Source: DATDUP01 sp035290345
Lineage (GTDB): Bacteria; Patescibacteriota; Patescibacteriia; Magasanikbacterales; UBA922
Length of the DNA stretch: 15,479 nucleotides
Assembly: GCA_035290345.1 (NCBI GenBank)
Contig: DATDUP010000021.1
Location: forward strand, 1-15,479
Reading direction: 5' to 3'
The notes below the pieces were generated by a model. It searched no databases. It had not been told where the DNA came from and was given only the letters and a program-made list of their open reading frames with translations. This document shows positions 5,574-12,892 of the stretch, one piece after another. A program made the position numbers and the translations under genes. Each line of letters starts with the position of its first letter. The stretch's first letter is position 1.

Positions 5574-6333
5574 ATTTTTGCGCGAAACTTTTTAAAACCT
5601 CCGGATCAAAATTAAAATGCCTACCTTGGTAGACCCCCTCCATACTATGCTGTCCTTGGCCATCAGTCTTAATCAACACTTCAAAATAACCAGCGGGTTC
5701 GAGGGTGGGATGTTCAGCGGTAAATTTTTCACCCAGGACCTCTTGTATGAAGGAACTTAATACAAAATCATGGGAAACCAACAAAACATCTGTCTTTTTC
5801 CCACTCGTTATCCTTCCCACTTTTGTCTCATAATTTAAGATCACTTTTGCCACTCCCCCGGCAAATTCTTGAGGGGAGTACGTGTCCGGATCTGGTCTTT
5901 GTCGACCGTAACCCAGGTATTGCCGGACATTGTGTCCTACTGGCATCCCTTTCATGGTTTCTAAAAAAGCACGGGAAAATCTGGTTTTTCGATCTTTTTG
6001 ATTTTGCTCACCAATACGCATATCCAATTCATCTAACGGTTCCGGATAGACTTTTACCTGTGCCCCTGATGTCTTCAGAGCTTCTAAACAACTCTGCGCA
6101 GTTCTTGGTATCTCAGTCCCATAACAAACCAAAGTGCGATTTGGGTCCCCCAATTCTTCCTCTGCAAACTCTTGAAATTGTTCTTTCCCTCTCTCAGTTA
6201 ACAAACCATTTTCTCGATTAATCGGGTCCTTCTCGCCGTGACGCATGAAAATCAAACGAATTTCCACATTACGACCAATCTGTTCCGGACTTACTTCCAA
6301 TTCTCGATGGTTGAGTAAATTAAACTCAGGCAT
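5548..6333 (-). CDS. Histidine phosphatase superfamily protein (phosphoglycerate mutase-like)
   Basis: This 261-aa protein belongs to the branch-1 histidine phosphatase superfamily. The phospho-acceptor motif is RHGEK (R31, H32, G33, E34), the second arginine is in EIPRTAQ (R77), an acidic residue that fits the proton donor is in DELDMRIGE (about E102), and the second histidine is in VSHD (H188). LTERG (45-49) is also typical. The set looks catalytically complete. Relatives include cofactor-dependent phosphoglycerate mutase, SixA protein-phosphohistidine phosphatase, and sugar or nucleotide phosphatases; the substrate cannot be told from sequence. An N-terminal extension of about 25 residues precedes the fold, and a C-terminal tail reaches into the next gene. 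The 26-nt overlap with the phospho-His domain gene makes a SixA-like role attractive, but that is inference. No SD and no convincing promoter lie in the 38-bp upstream gap. Confidence 0.88.
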   Translation of the reverse strand: MPEFNLLNHRELEVSPEQIGRNVEIRLIFMRHGEKDPINRENGLLTERGKEQFQEFAEEELGDPNRTLVCYGTEIPRTAQSCLEALKTSGAQVKVYPEPLDELDMRIGEQNQKDRKTRFSRAFLETMKGMPVGHNVRQYLGYGRQRPDPDTYSPQEFAGGVAKVILNYETKVGRITSGKKTDVLLVSHDFVLSSFIQEVLGEKFTAEHPTLEPAGYFEVLIKTDGQGQHSMEGVYQGRHFNFDPEVLKSFAQKYDQAESEN

Positions 6334-6371
6334 ATTTAAAAAATCTTATTTAGAACGGTTCTCTTCCGACT

Positions 6372-7451
6372 TCAGCGCCGGGCCAATCTTTTCTTCAATT
6401 GGTCAACAAAAGGAATAGCGGTCGGATCAATCCCCGTGAGGATAGCGGCATAATAACTAAGGTAGCTACTCAAAACCAGCACCTCCAAAGCTGCGTCCAA
6501 TCTCCTTTTTTCTTGTACCGCATATTCAGCTACTCTCACCTTATTCTTGTCGATCAATTCTTTAGTCAATTGAACACGACGTTGATTAGCCGGGCAATAA
6601 CTTACCGAGGACAAAAGAATAAACAAAACATTTTTTTGATTGCTCACCGGATGCAAAAGACCTTCTAATAAATGATGATTCAACTCTGGTAAAGCAAAGT
6701 AACCGCCAAATCTTTTGCCATTTTCATTCAACTGATTAGCGGCCACATGCGCACTTCCGATTAAATGTTCAGCAGCTAAATACCAAACACTCCGCTGCGG
6801 AGTAAGTAAGGCTAATTTCTTGGCCGGATTGGTTTTGCTGGGCTGGTCAAGCCCAAAAATCTTGTTATATTTCTTGATCACTGAGATCACCTGCTTCACT
6901 TCTCTGTCTGTCACCTTGATCAACCCTAATTGGGAAAAAATCGCCAATTGACCAAAAAGCATATAACCCAATCCCATGCGAGGTGAACGGCAAGGATTAT
7001 GTTCTGGATTGAATAAAAAAAGTGGTTTTTTCGCTTGTCGGGCCAAATCCGCCAACCGACCACCACTGGTCAAGGCGACTAAAGATGCTTGCTTTGCTTC
7101 TGCCGCTGCCCAGGCAGATAGCACTTCTTCAGTTGAACCAGAATAACTAGAAGCTAAAACCAGGGTCTGTTTATCTACATAGGCCGGAAGAGTATAATCA
7201 TTCACCACTTCCACCGGAACAGACAACATCTGAGCAAAAACGGATTTCAAGACATGCATGCCCAAAGTAGAACCGCCCATACCAGCGACCACCACCTGTT
7301 TTACACCCCGCTTTTTTATTGTGGTCAAATTTATCTTTTGTCTTTCGGCCCAAACTTGAGAAATCTGTTTATCTAGCTGTCGGATACTCCCCCGCATGTT
7401 CTGCTGGTCTAATTTCTCCACCAAAGCCTGGTTATCTAAAATACTTTTCAT
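6372..7451 (-). CDS. Bifunctional phosphoglucose/phosphomannose isomerase (archaeal-type SIS protein)
   Basis: This 359-aa protein interconverts glucose-6-P, fructose-6-P and mannose-6-P. It matches the PGI/PMI family with tandem SIS domains known from archaea and some bacteria, not classical PGI. Visible motifs are VAGMGGSTLG (55-64), SSYSGSTEEV (101-110), a Pro-Cys-Arg segment near 153, NENGKR (242-247, with the catalytic Glu E243) and PELNHH (255-260, with the ring-opening His at about H259). Length is slightly above the archaeal enzymes. I choose the ATG at 7451; an in-frame TTG at 7460 would add three residues. No SD is visible. The 72-bp AT-rich upstream gap shows no clear promoter. In this context it links glycolytic hexose phosphates to mannose or glucose sugar-nucleotide supply for the surrounding glycosyltransferases. 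Confidence 0.9.
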   Translation of the reverse strand: MKSILDNQALVEKLDQQNMRGSIRQLDKQISQVWAERQKINLTTIKKRGVKQVVVAGMGGSTLGMHVLKSVFAQMLSVPVEVVNDYTLPAYVDKQTLVLASSYSGSTEEVLSAWAAAEAKQASLVALTSGGRLADLARQAKKPLFLFNPEHNPCRSPRMGLGYMLFGQLAIFSQLGLIKVTDREVKQVISVIKKYNKIFGLDQPSKTNPAKKLALLTPQRSVWYLAAEHLIGSAHVAANQLNENGKRFGGYFALPELNHHLLEGLLHPVSNQKNVLFILLSSVSYCPANQRRVQLTKELIDKNKVRVAEYAVQEKRRLDAALEVLVLSSYLSYYAAILTGIDPTAIPFVDQLKKRLARR

Positions 7452-7523
7452 AATGATCAATGTTAATTGTCCGTTTATATTAATGTGAAACCAAAATTAA
7501 AATTAATTATCAACCAAATCCAT

Positions 7524-8087
7524 CTAAAGATTCTCCTCCGTCTCCACTTCCGGTTGATGTAAAAAATAATGATGAACTAAGGCCCAGGCGGAAAGAGAAA
7601 GACTGTCCCAAATTTCGTTTTTTCTGACCATTTGATCAATCTCATCTGGCCGACGGGAAATTACTTCAATATCATCACCGTCATCATTGGGTCGATCTGT
7701 AATATTGTCAACTTGGACCAAATACACATGACACGGATCACGAAAAGAGCTGCACGCCCCCTCCACTACTCCCAATTTCACATATTCGTCCGCAGTACCT
7801 CCGGTTTCCTGCCATAGCCTATTCTTCGCCGCTTCCAAGGGCGTTTGGGAAAAAATATAGCCACCAGGAAATTCAATACTGGATTTGTCCATCAAATAAC
7901 GATGCTGGATCACTAAAATGATCCGACCATCTTCCAAGACGGGCACCAACAAGACCTTGCCCGCTGTTTCACCATAATAATAGTCGCGGATCGTGCCATC
8001 GCCGTTCTCATACTGGTCGTGTTTGTAAGACCACCACCGATTTGAATGAATCACTTCTTCATTGATCTTTTTTAAGTGTTTGGGCAT
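7524..8087 (-). CDS. Nudix-fold protein with degenerate Nudix box
   Basis: This 187-aa protein is built like an ADP-ribose/NDP-sugar pyrophosphatase. It has an N-terminal strand region (WWSYKHDQYENGDG), VLLVPVLEDGRIILVIQHRY, the FPGG entry (73-76) and a C-terminal strand and helix region. The Nudix box aligns from G75 to G97 without gaps, but most conserved polar residues have changed. Consensus E7 is Q81, R15 is N89, E16 is R90 and E19 is Q93; only E20 (E94) and the glycines remain. The glutamates of REUxEE bind the catalytic Mg2+, so normal pyrophosphatase activity is doubtful, and the protein may only bind a nucleotide or use other ligands. An acidic cluster (NDDGDDIE, about 134-141) is notable. 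It starts 6 nt after the HIT gene, with no SD, consistent with re-initiation. The family is clear, the activity is not. Confidence 0.85.
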   Translation of the reverse strand: MPKHLKKINEEVIHSNRWWSYKHDQYENGDGTIRDYYYGETAGKVLLVPVLEDGRIILVIQHRYLMDKSSIEFPGGYIFSQTPLEAAKNRLWQETGGTADEYVKLGVVEGACSSFRDPCHVYLVQVDNITDRPNDDGDDIEVISRRPDEIDQMVRKNEIWDSLSLSAWALVHHYFLHQPEVETEENL

Positions 8088-8093
8088 AAAAAT

Positions 8094-8498
8094 TTAAGAA
8101 AACAACTGGGCAATCTCCGCTACGGTCTTGACCCCGGGATTTTTGATAATACTATGCAGACTACCACCTCCGTCACCTTCATACCGAGGCATGACATGCA
8201 CATGAAAATGAGGTACCGCCTGACCAGCTACTTCTCCCTGATTCCAACCCACATTATAACCGGCCGGAGACAAGACAGTTTGCAATTTCTCCATGACCTG
8301 ACGAGTAAATTCCCCTAAGCTGGCCCGTTCTTCAAGAGTCAAATCAAAAAAAGTCTGACGATGTTCCCGGGGGATAATCACCGTATGCCCGACAGCATGG
8401 GGGAAAATATCCAAAAAAGCCAACCACTGTCCATCAGCCGCCACTTGGTAGCAAGGTACTTTTTGAGAAGAAATCTGACAAAAAATGCATTCCGCCAT
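8094..8498 (-). CDS. HIT family nucleotide hydrolase (HinT/Fhit-like)
   Basis: This 134-aa HIT protein has the full catalytic histidine triad HFHVHVMPR (H97, H99, H101), the nucleotide-binding GHTVIIPREH segment (37-46), and YNVGWNQGEVAGQAVPH leading into the triad, as in bacterial HinT-type and Ap4A hydrolase-like members. CxxC at the N-terminus (C4, C7) is the usual start of a zinc-binding pair in the family; I do not see the full zinc set. These enzymes hydrolyse nucleoside phosphoramidates or dinucleoside polyphosphates. The gene lies 32 bp after the GT-C gene and 6 bp before the Nudix-fold gene. Pairing of HIT and Nudix proteins suggests nucleotide sanitation, but may be mere operon proximity. 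No SD precedes the ATG. Confidence 0.92.
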   Translation of the reverse strand: MAECIFCQISSQKVPCYQVAADGQWLAFLDIFPHAVGHTVIIPREHRQTFFDLTLEERASLGEFTRQVMEKLQTVLSPAGYNVGWNQGEVAGQAVPHFHVHVMPRYEGDGGGSLHSIIKNPGVKTVAEIAQLFS

Positions 8499-8530
8499 AT
8501 GTATGGAGATAAGGATAGATTAAATTTAGA

Positions 8531-10093
8531 CTAATTCCCTGAATCCGGCAAGAGGCGAAATTCGTACAAGACATGAGGATAATAAATCCTCCGCGGGACT
8601 AATTCCAGTCCAAACACTGCAAAACGGGCGTTCAAAATCTTTACCTGGCCATTGTGTAAGAGTGGAGTGAAGAAAAACATGGTCCAACCCGATTCTTTCA
8701 ATCCTCGTATGGCCTGGCCAATATCCGGATCAAGAACATTTTTCATAACCGGAAAATGCGGCCAAAAAAACTTGTCCTCTGTCTCAGTGACGACGATAGT
8801 CTGGGCAGGGGCCCAGGTGGCCAAATCAGTCCGCACTTCTGCCCCATGTTTTAAATTGCGTAAAGTAGCATTCAGGCCATCAGCGCCTAAAAATACTATC
8901 CCGGCATTCAAGATCAACATTAAAATCAATCCCCCCAACCATAAGGTAGTTTGAAATTGGTGCGATCCCCACCAATGCGACATTTTTCTCCATCCTAAAA
9001 TTGTCCAAGGAATGATCAAAACATACAAGGGCAGCCAATAACGGGTATAAGAAATACCAATTGAACGCAAAAAAGCCCGCTGATCAACATAACTGCCATA
9101 AAAAACAAACAGAAAAGCCGCCAAAATCAAAAAAAATAAAACATAGCCGCGTTCCTTTTTTCTTTGCTCCGGATTAAAAGTAAACCAAGACGAAAAAACA
9201 CCGATCAATGCCGGCAGGCTTAACCAAAAAAACAAACAAATAAAATAATAAAAAACATTATCAATCACTGCCCAGGGTTTAATCCCAAAAGGAAAAATCC
9301 AATCCCACCAATGAGACAGGGCCCAAGAATCAGTGGCCGCATAACTGATGATCCCGGAATAAAGAGAACGCGTGACCATTAGATAACCAACTAAAAATGG
9401 CAATAAAGAAATCATCCACCAGGCTAAACGCGACCAGGAAAGACGGGGCTGGCTCAGCAAAAGAACCCAGACAAAAATCAAACCGACCCAAATGGCTTCA
9501 CTGGGCCGAATCAACAAAGCCCAGCCAATCAAACCGCCACCCAAAAGATCGTTTAACCAGCGCCGAGACAAAGGTCGCAACCAAAGCAAATACGAACCAA
9601 TCATTAACAAAGAAAAAAAGGGAAGATTGGGAAACAAACTGCGGGCAGTATAATACCAGACTACAGGTTGAGCCAGATAAAAAACCAGGGACCAATCGGC
9701 AATTTGTCTGTCCTTAAAAATACTTTGAATTAAAGCGCGGAAACACCAGGCGGAAATCAACACTAAAACACTAGTAAAATAAACCACGCCCGTACCCAAA
9801 ACTTTAGCCATTAATCCATAACTAACATTCAAACCCCAAAAACCGACAGGCAAAATCTCCTGACCAGTGGAATAGGTGCTACGCGGAAAAACAAATTTTG
9901 CCCAAGGGCCAAAATCCGCGGCAGAAGGAATGGTTAAAGAATTACTCTCGGCAAACCGGGCAATAAAGGCGGCATGGGCCATTTCATCGGGGGAATTGAA
10001 GAGAGGCGGGCTGAAAAAATTAAAATAATTAAATAAACAAAAAAAGACGACCATGATCGCCACCCAAATTAAATTACGGGGTAATTTAGGCAT
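8531..10093 (-). CDS. Multi-pass GT-C-type glycosyltransferase
   Basis: This 520-aa integral membrane protein has about 10-12 hydrophobic segments and an extracytoplasmic-looking C-terminal region (about 420-520). Right after the first transmembrane helix comes NSPDEMAH (33-40). An acidic pair in the first external loop, followed by His, is the hallmark of GT-C enzymes of the PMT/ArnT (GT39-like) kind, where the Asp is catalytic (D36 here). TARSLFPNLPFF (about 148-159) resembles the conserved second loop region. Such enzymes transfer sugars from polyprenyl-phosphate donors to lipids, proteins or glycans on the outer face of the membrane. Donor and acceptor are unknown. The ATG at 10093 lies 3 nt after the phosphatidyltransferase stop, without a good SD, so the two are probably co-translated. 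Confidence 0.82.
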   Translation of the reverse strand: MPKLPRNLIWVAIMVVFFCLFNYFNFFSPPLFNSPDEMAHAAFIARFAESNSLTIPSAADFGPWAKFVFPRSTYSTGQEILPVGFWGLNVSYGLMAKVLGTGVVYFTSVLVLISAWCFRALIQSIFKDRQIADWSLVFYLAQPVVWYYTARSLFPNLPFFSLLMIGSYLLWLRPLSRRWLNDLLGGGLIGWALLIRPSEAIWVGLIFVWVLLLSQPRLSWSRLAWWMISLLPFLVGYLMVTRSLYSGIISYAATDSWALSHWWDWIFPFGIKPWAVIDNVFYYFICLFFWLSLPALIGVFSSWFTFNPEQRKKERGYVLFFLILAAFLFVFYGSYVDQRAFLRSIGISYTRYWLPLYVLIIPWTILGWRKMSHWWGSHQFQTTLWLGGLILMLILNAGIVFLGADGLNATLRNLKHGAEVRTDLATWAPAQTIVVTETEDKFFWPHFPVMKNVLDPDIGQAIRGLKESGWTMFFFTPLLHNGQVKILNARFAVFGLELVPRRIYYPHVLYEFRLLPDSGN

Positions 10094-10096
10094 AGC

Positions 10097-10720
10097 TTAA
10101 ATTCCATGTCGAATCAAGCTGATCACGGCAAAACCGAGAGAAACCTGAAAAATATGGGCTGAGACTTCAATCAAAAAAGGCGAACCAAGAGGGATGGACA
10201 ACAGAATAATGCTTACCCCCGCGACCTGCAGTATCATCTTTATTTTCCCCCAAACATTAGCCATCTTGGTCTGTTTTAAACTAAAATTGGAGATAATCGC
10301 CGCTGTCACAAAAATCAATTCCATGCCCACGATCGCCAGGCCGAGCCAGTAATTCAAAAAACGAAAAATCAAAATAAAAATCACCGAACCAACCAGCAAT
10401 TTATCAGCCAGAGGGTCAAAGAGCATGCCAAAACGGGTGATTTGATTGCGTGTCCTGGCCATCGTCCCATCCAAAGCATCAGTAAAAGCAACAATTAAAA
10501 AAGCAAAAAAACCAATTAAATAATACTCCTGAAGAATCAAAAAAAATACAAAAGGAGTGGCCACAATCCGAAAAAGAGTAACTCGATTGGGGGTTAAACC
10601 CCTGGGTAACCAAGTCAAAAACAAACGGGCAATCAATCGATCCTGGGGGTTTAAATGAGTGGCCGGCAAATAAGTAAAACTATCCGGATATCTCTTTTTT
10701 AATCGTTTGAATAAATTCAT
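10097..10720 (-). CDS. CDP-alcohol phosphatidyltransferase (PgsA-like)
   Basis: This 207-aa membrane enzyme has the complete family signature DxxDGxxAR-x8-GxxxDxxxD (D81, D84, G85, A88, R89, G98, D102, D106), preceded by LTPNRVTLFR (42-51), which is typical of the phosphatidylglycerophosphate synthase group. It swaps CMP in a CDP-alcohol for another alcohol within the membrane, most often making phosphatidylglycerol phosphate. About six hydrophobic segments are visible. The N-terminus has a basic amphipathic extension of about 40 residues before the TPN motif. The exact head group cannot be told. It is the first gene of the long minus-strand series and starts only 33 bp from the divergent 712-aa membrane protein gene. 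The start codon has no SD. Confidence 0.9.
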   Translation of the reverse strand: MNLFKRLKKRYPDSFTYLPATHLNPQDRLIARLFLTWLPRGLTPNRVTLFRIVATPFVFFLILQEYYLIGFFAFLIVAFTDALDGTMARTRNQITRFGMLFDPLADKLLVGSVIFILIFRFLNYWLGLAIVGMELIFVTAAIISNFSLKQTKMANVWGKIKMILQVAGVSIILLSIPLGSPFLIEVSAHIFQVSLGFAVISLIRHGI

Positions 10721-10753
10721 ACTTTAGGCTACACTTACCATATTATTAGCTGT
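10721..10753. promoter_or_regulatory. 33-bp divergent intergenic region
   Basis: Both flanking genes must be read outward from this 33-bp gap or from sequence within each other. On the plus strand TATTAT (10741-10746) sits 7 nt before the ATG at 10754, the right place for a -10 driving a leaderless mRNA, but I find no good -35. On the minus strand TAATAT or TATGGT in the same stretch could serve as a -10. The two promoters would overlap and compete. Confidence 0.35.
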
Positions 10754-12892
10754 ATGTTAACAAATTTTTTATCAAGCCGCAACATTTTTTCTTCTCGGCC
10801 CGTCCTGGCCGGAGCCGGAGTTATCGCCACAGGCGGATTAATCCTCAATTTATTTTTCTGGCCTTCCCCTTGGTTAGGGGGACTGGCGCTTGGTTTATAT
10901 TTATTCAGTATCTCTCGCTGGATTGGTCACCGTTTTTCCTTCCCTATTTTTTTTCAAATCTTTTTGGGTCTCTTTATCTTGTTGGGAATTATTGCCATCA
11001 GTAACACTGTTATCTATTATTCTTATCAAATAAATTCCAGCACCACCGCCGGCATCTTACTAGCCACCCTGTTTCTCTTTTTTCTCCCCCGCTCTGAACC
11101 CATAATCGAACCAACGAAAGCCAACCCCTTGTCTCCTGGCCAATGGTTTTTACTCGCTTCTTTCTTTATCTTAATCCTCTCCTTATTTTCTTTCATCTGG
11201 TCCGCCCGCACCACCGATCTACTCCCCTCTCCTTGGCTCAATTTTCCCCCCACTTTCTTTTTGATTTACGCCTTAACCACCATCGTACTGATCAGTTTCA
11301 TAATCAAAAACAAAAAAATTTGGTTAAACTTGGTTCTCCTCATGTCCTACTTTGCCCTAGGCTATCTCTTGGCCATTATCGTCTACCCACTAGGTTATGG
11401 CTTTGATGGTCTAATTCACCGCGCCACTGAAAATTGGATTTTGGCCAATGGCCAAATTTTCCCCCGAGAACCATTCTATCTCGGCCAATATGGCTTAATC
11501 GTCTTTCTGGCTCAAATCAGCAATCTACCCATATATATTTTTGATGTCCTGCTCATTCCTCTACTGGCGATCAGTGGACTGCCAACCATTACTCATTTAG
11601 GTCTCACCCAAGGAGGAAAAATCCCGGAACGACTAGTCAGTGCTCTGACTCTGATCTTTCCCTTATGTTTTTTCCTCCCCTTCCATCTCACCACTCCTCA
11701 CAATCTAGCCCTGCTGTTATTAATTTTTGTCATCTTTCTTACTCTAAGCGCCAGTCACCGCCTTTTACCATTTTGGGTCCCCTTATTATTCGCAATTTGG
11801 GCTGGTCTGACCCATCCTTTATTAGGTGGCCCGGCCATATTATTCGTTCTTTTGACCTGGACATTAAAAAAACTCCCTCATTATTGGGGTCGGTTTGCTA
11901 TTACCTCCTTTTATTGGCTCATTCTTGTCTTTCTCCCCACCCTGTTATTCAGCCTCCGGCTCTGGCTCAATACTCACCATTGGCCGCAACTAACCAATCC
12001 TTTTGCTGATTATTGGGACTTTCTTTTATTGTTCTCAAGGCCTTATTGGTATGCAAAAAATGCTCCCGCGATTTTTGAAGCTCTCTATACTTGGCAAATA
12101 ATCTTGATCATTATTTTATTAATTGTTGCCGGAATCGGCTGGCTACGTGCCCACCTGACCAACCGAAGGTTTCCTCTCTTGCTGACCACTTCTCTCGCCT
12201 TATTCCTCAGTGCCTATTTTCTCCACGTCTGGATTGTCTTCCCGGGCGTCAACAATGCTGAACAAGGAAATTACCCCTGGCGGCTGATCATTGGCGCCTT
12301 TGTCTTCCTTCTCCCCTATCTGGCCTATGGAATTTATCATCTGATTTCTATTTTACGTAATTGGTACCAAAACCAAAAAAAAATTGTTCAGATAATAACC
12401 ACGATGATCGGCCTCATGTCCATTGCCGGCATTCTCATGGTTTCTCTATATTTCTCCTATCCGCAACACAATCCGAAAGTATATTTTCCAGGATACAACA
12501 TTACCACTGCAGACCAGACTGCCGTCCATTGGATTCAAGCGGATAATAAAGAACTGAATTACGTAGTTCTATCTAATTCTTTGACCGCGGTCGCGGCTTT
12601 GACCGAATATAGTTTTGCTCGCTATTTCCCCACTCCCGCCGGGGCGGTCTTCTATTACTCCATTCCTACGGGTGGCCCTTTATACCGTCTTTATGAAAGA
12701 ATGCTCTACGAAGGGCAAAAGAAAATTTTCATGGACGAAGCCATGGATTTGGTCGGGGTCAAAAAATCATATTTTGTCGTTTCTCACTTCTGGCAAGACT
12801 TTGAAAAAATAATTGCCGGAGCAAAAAAAACTGCCAACTCTTGGCAGATCATCAACAACGGTGAGATCTACATTTTCACTTATCTACGTTAG
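10754..12892 (+). CDS. Large multi-pass membrane protein, possible GT-C glycosyltransferase
   Basis: This 712-aa protein has roughly 14-16 hydrophobic segments over residues 15-560 and a globular C-terminal domain (about 570-712) rich in aromatic residues. I cannot name a family with certainty. GT-C character is suggested by the loop GYGFDGLIHRATENWI (214-229), where an Asp (D218) and His follow a transmembrane helix, by a second loop with PFYLGQYGL (240-248), and by the periplasm-like C-terminal domain. This layout recalls membrane oligosaccharyl- and polyprenol-dependent mannosyltransferases. It is the only complete plus-strand gene, and it is pyrimidine-rich, as expected of a membrane protein. 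The ATG at 10754 has no SD and sits 7 nt after a TATTAT. Its TAG stop overlaps the stop of the convergent GT4 gene. Alternatives include a lipid flippase-like or O-antigen ligase-like protein. Confidence 0.7.
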   Translation: MLTNFLSSRNIFSSRPVLAGAGVIATGGLILNLFFWPSPWLGGLALGLYLFSISRWIGHRFSFPIFFQIFLGLFILLGIIAISNTVIYYSYQINSSTTAGILLATLFLFFLPRSEPIIEPTKANPLSPGQWFLLASFFILILSLFSFIWSARTTDLLPSPWLNFPPTFFLIYALTTIVLISFIIKNKKIWLNLVLLMSYFALGYLLAIIVYPLGYGFDGLIHRATENWILANGQIFPREPFYLGQYGLIVFLAQISNLPIYIFDVLLIPLLAISGLPTITHLGLTQGGKIPERLVSALTLIFPLCFFLPFHLTTPHNLALLLLIFVIFLTLSASHRLLPFWVPLLFAIWAGLTHPLLGGPAILFVLLTWTLKKLPHYWGRFAITSFYWLILVFLPTLLFSLRLWLNTHHWPQLTNPFADYWDFLLLFSRPYWYAKNAPAIFEALYTWQIILIIILLIVAGIGWLRAHLTNRRFPLLLTTSLALFLSAYFLHVWIVFPGVNNAEQGNYPWRLIIGAFVFLLPYLAYGIYHLISILRNWYQNQKKIVQIITTMIGLMSIAGILMVSLYFSYPQHNPKVYFPGYNITTADQTAVHWIQADNKELNYVVLSNSLTAVAALTEYSFARYFPTPAGAVFYYSIPTGGPLYRLYERMLYEGQKKIFMDEAMDLVGVKKSYFVVSHFWQDFEKIIAGAKKTANSWQIINNGEIYIFTYLR

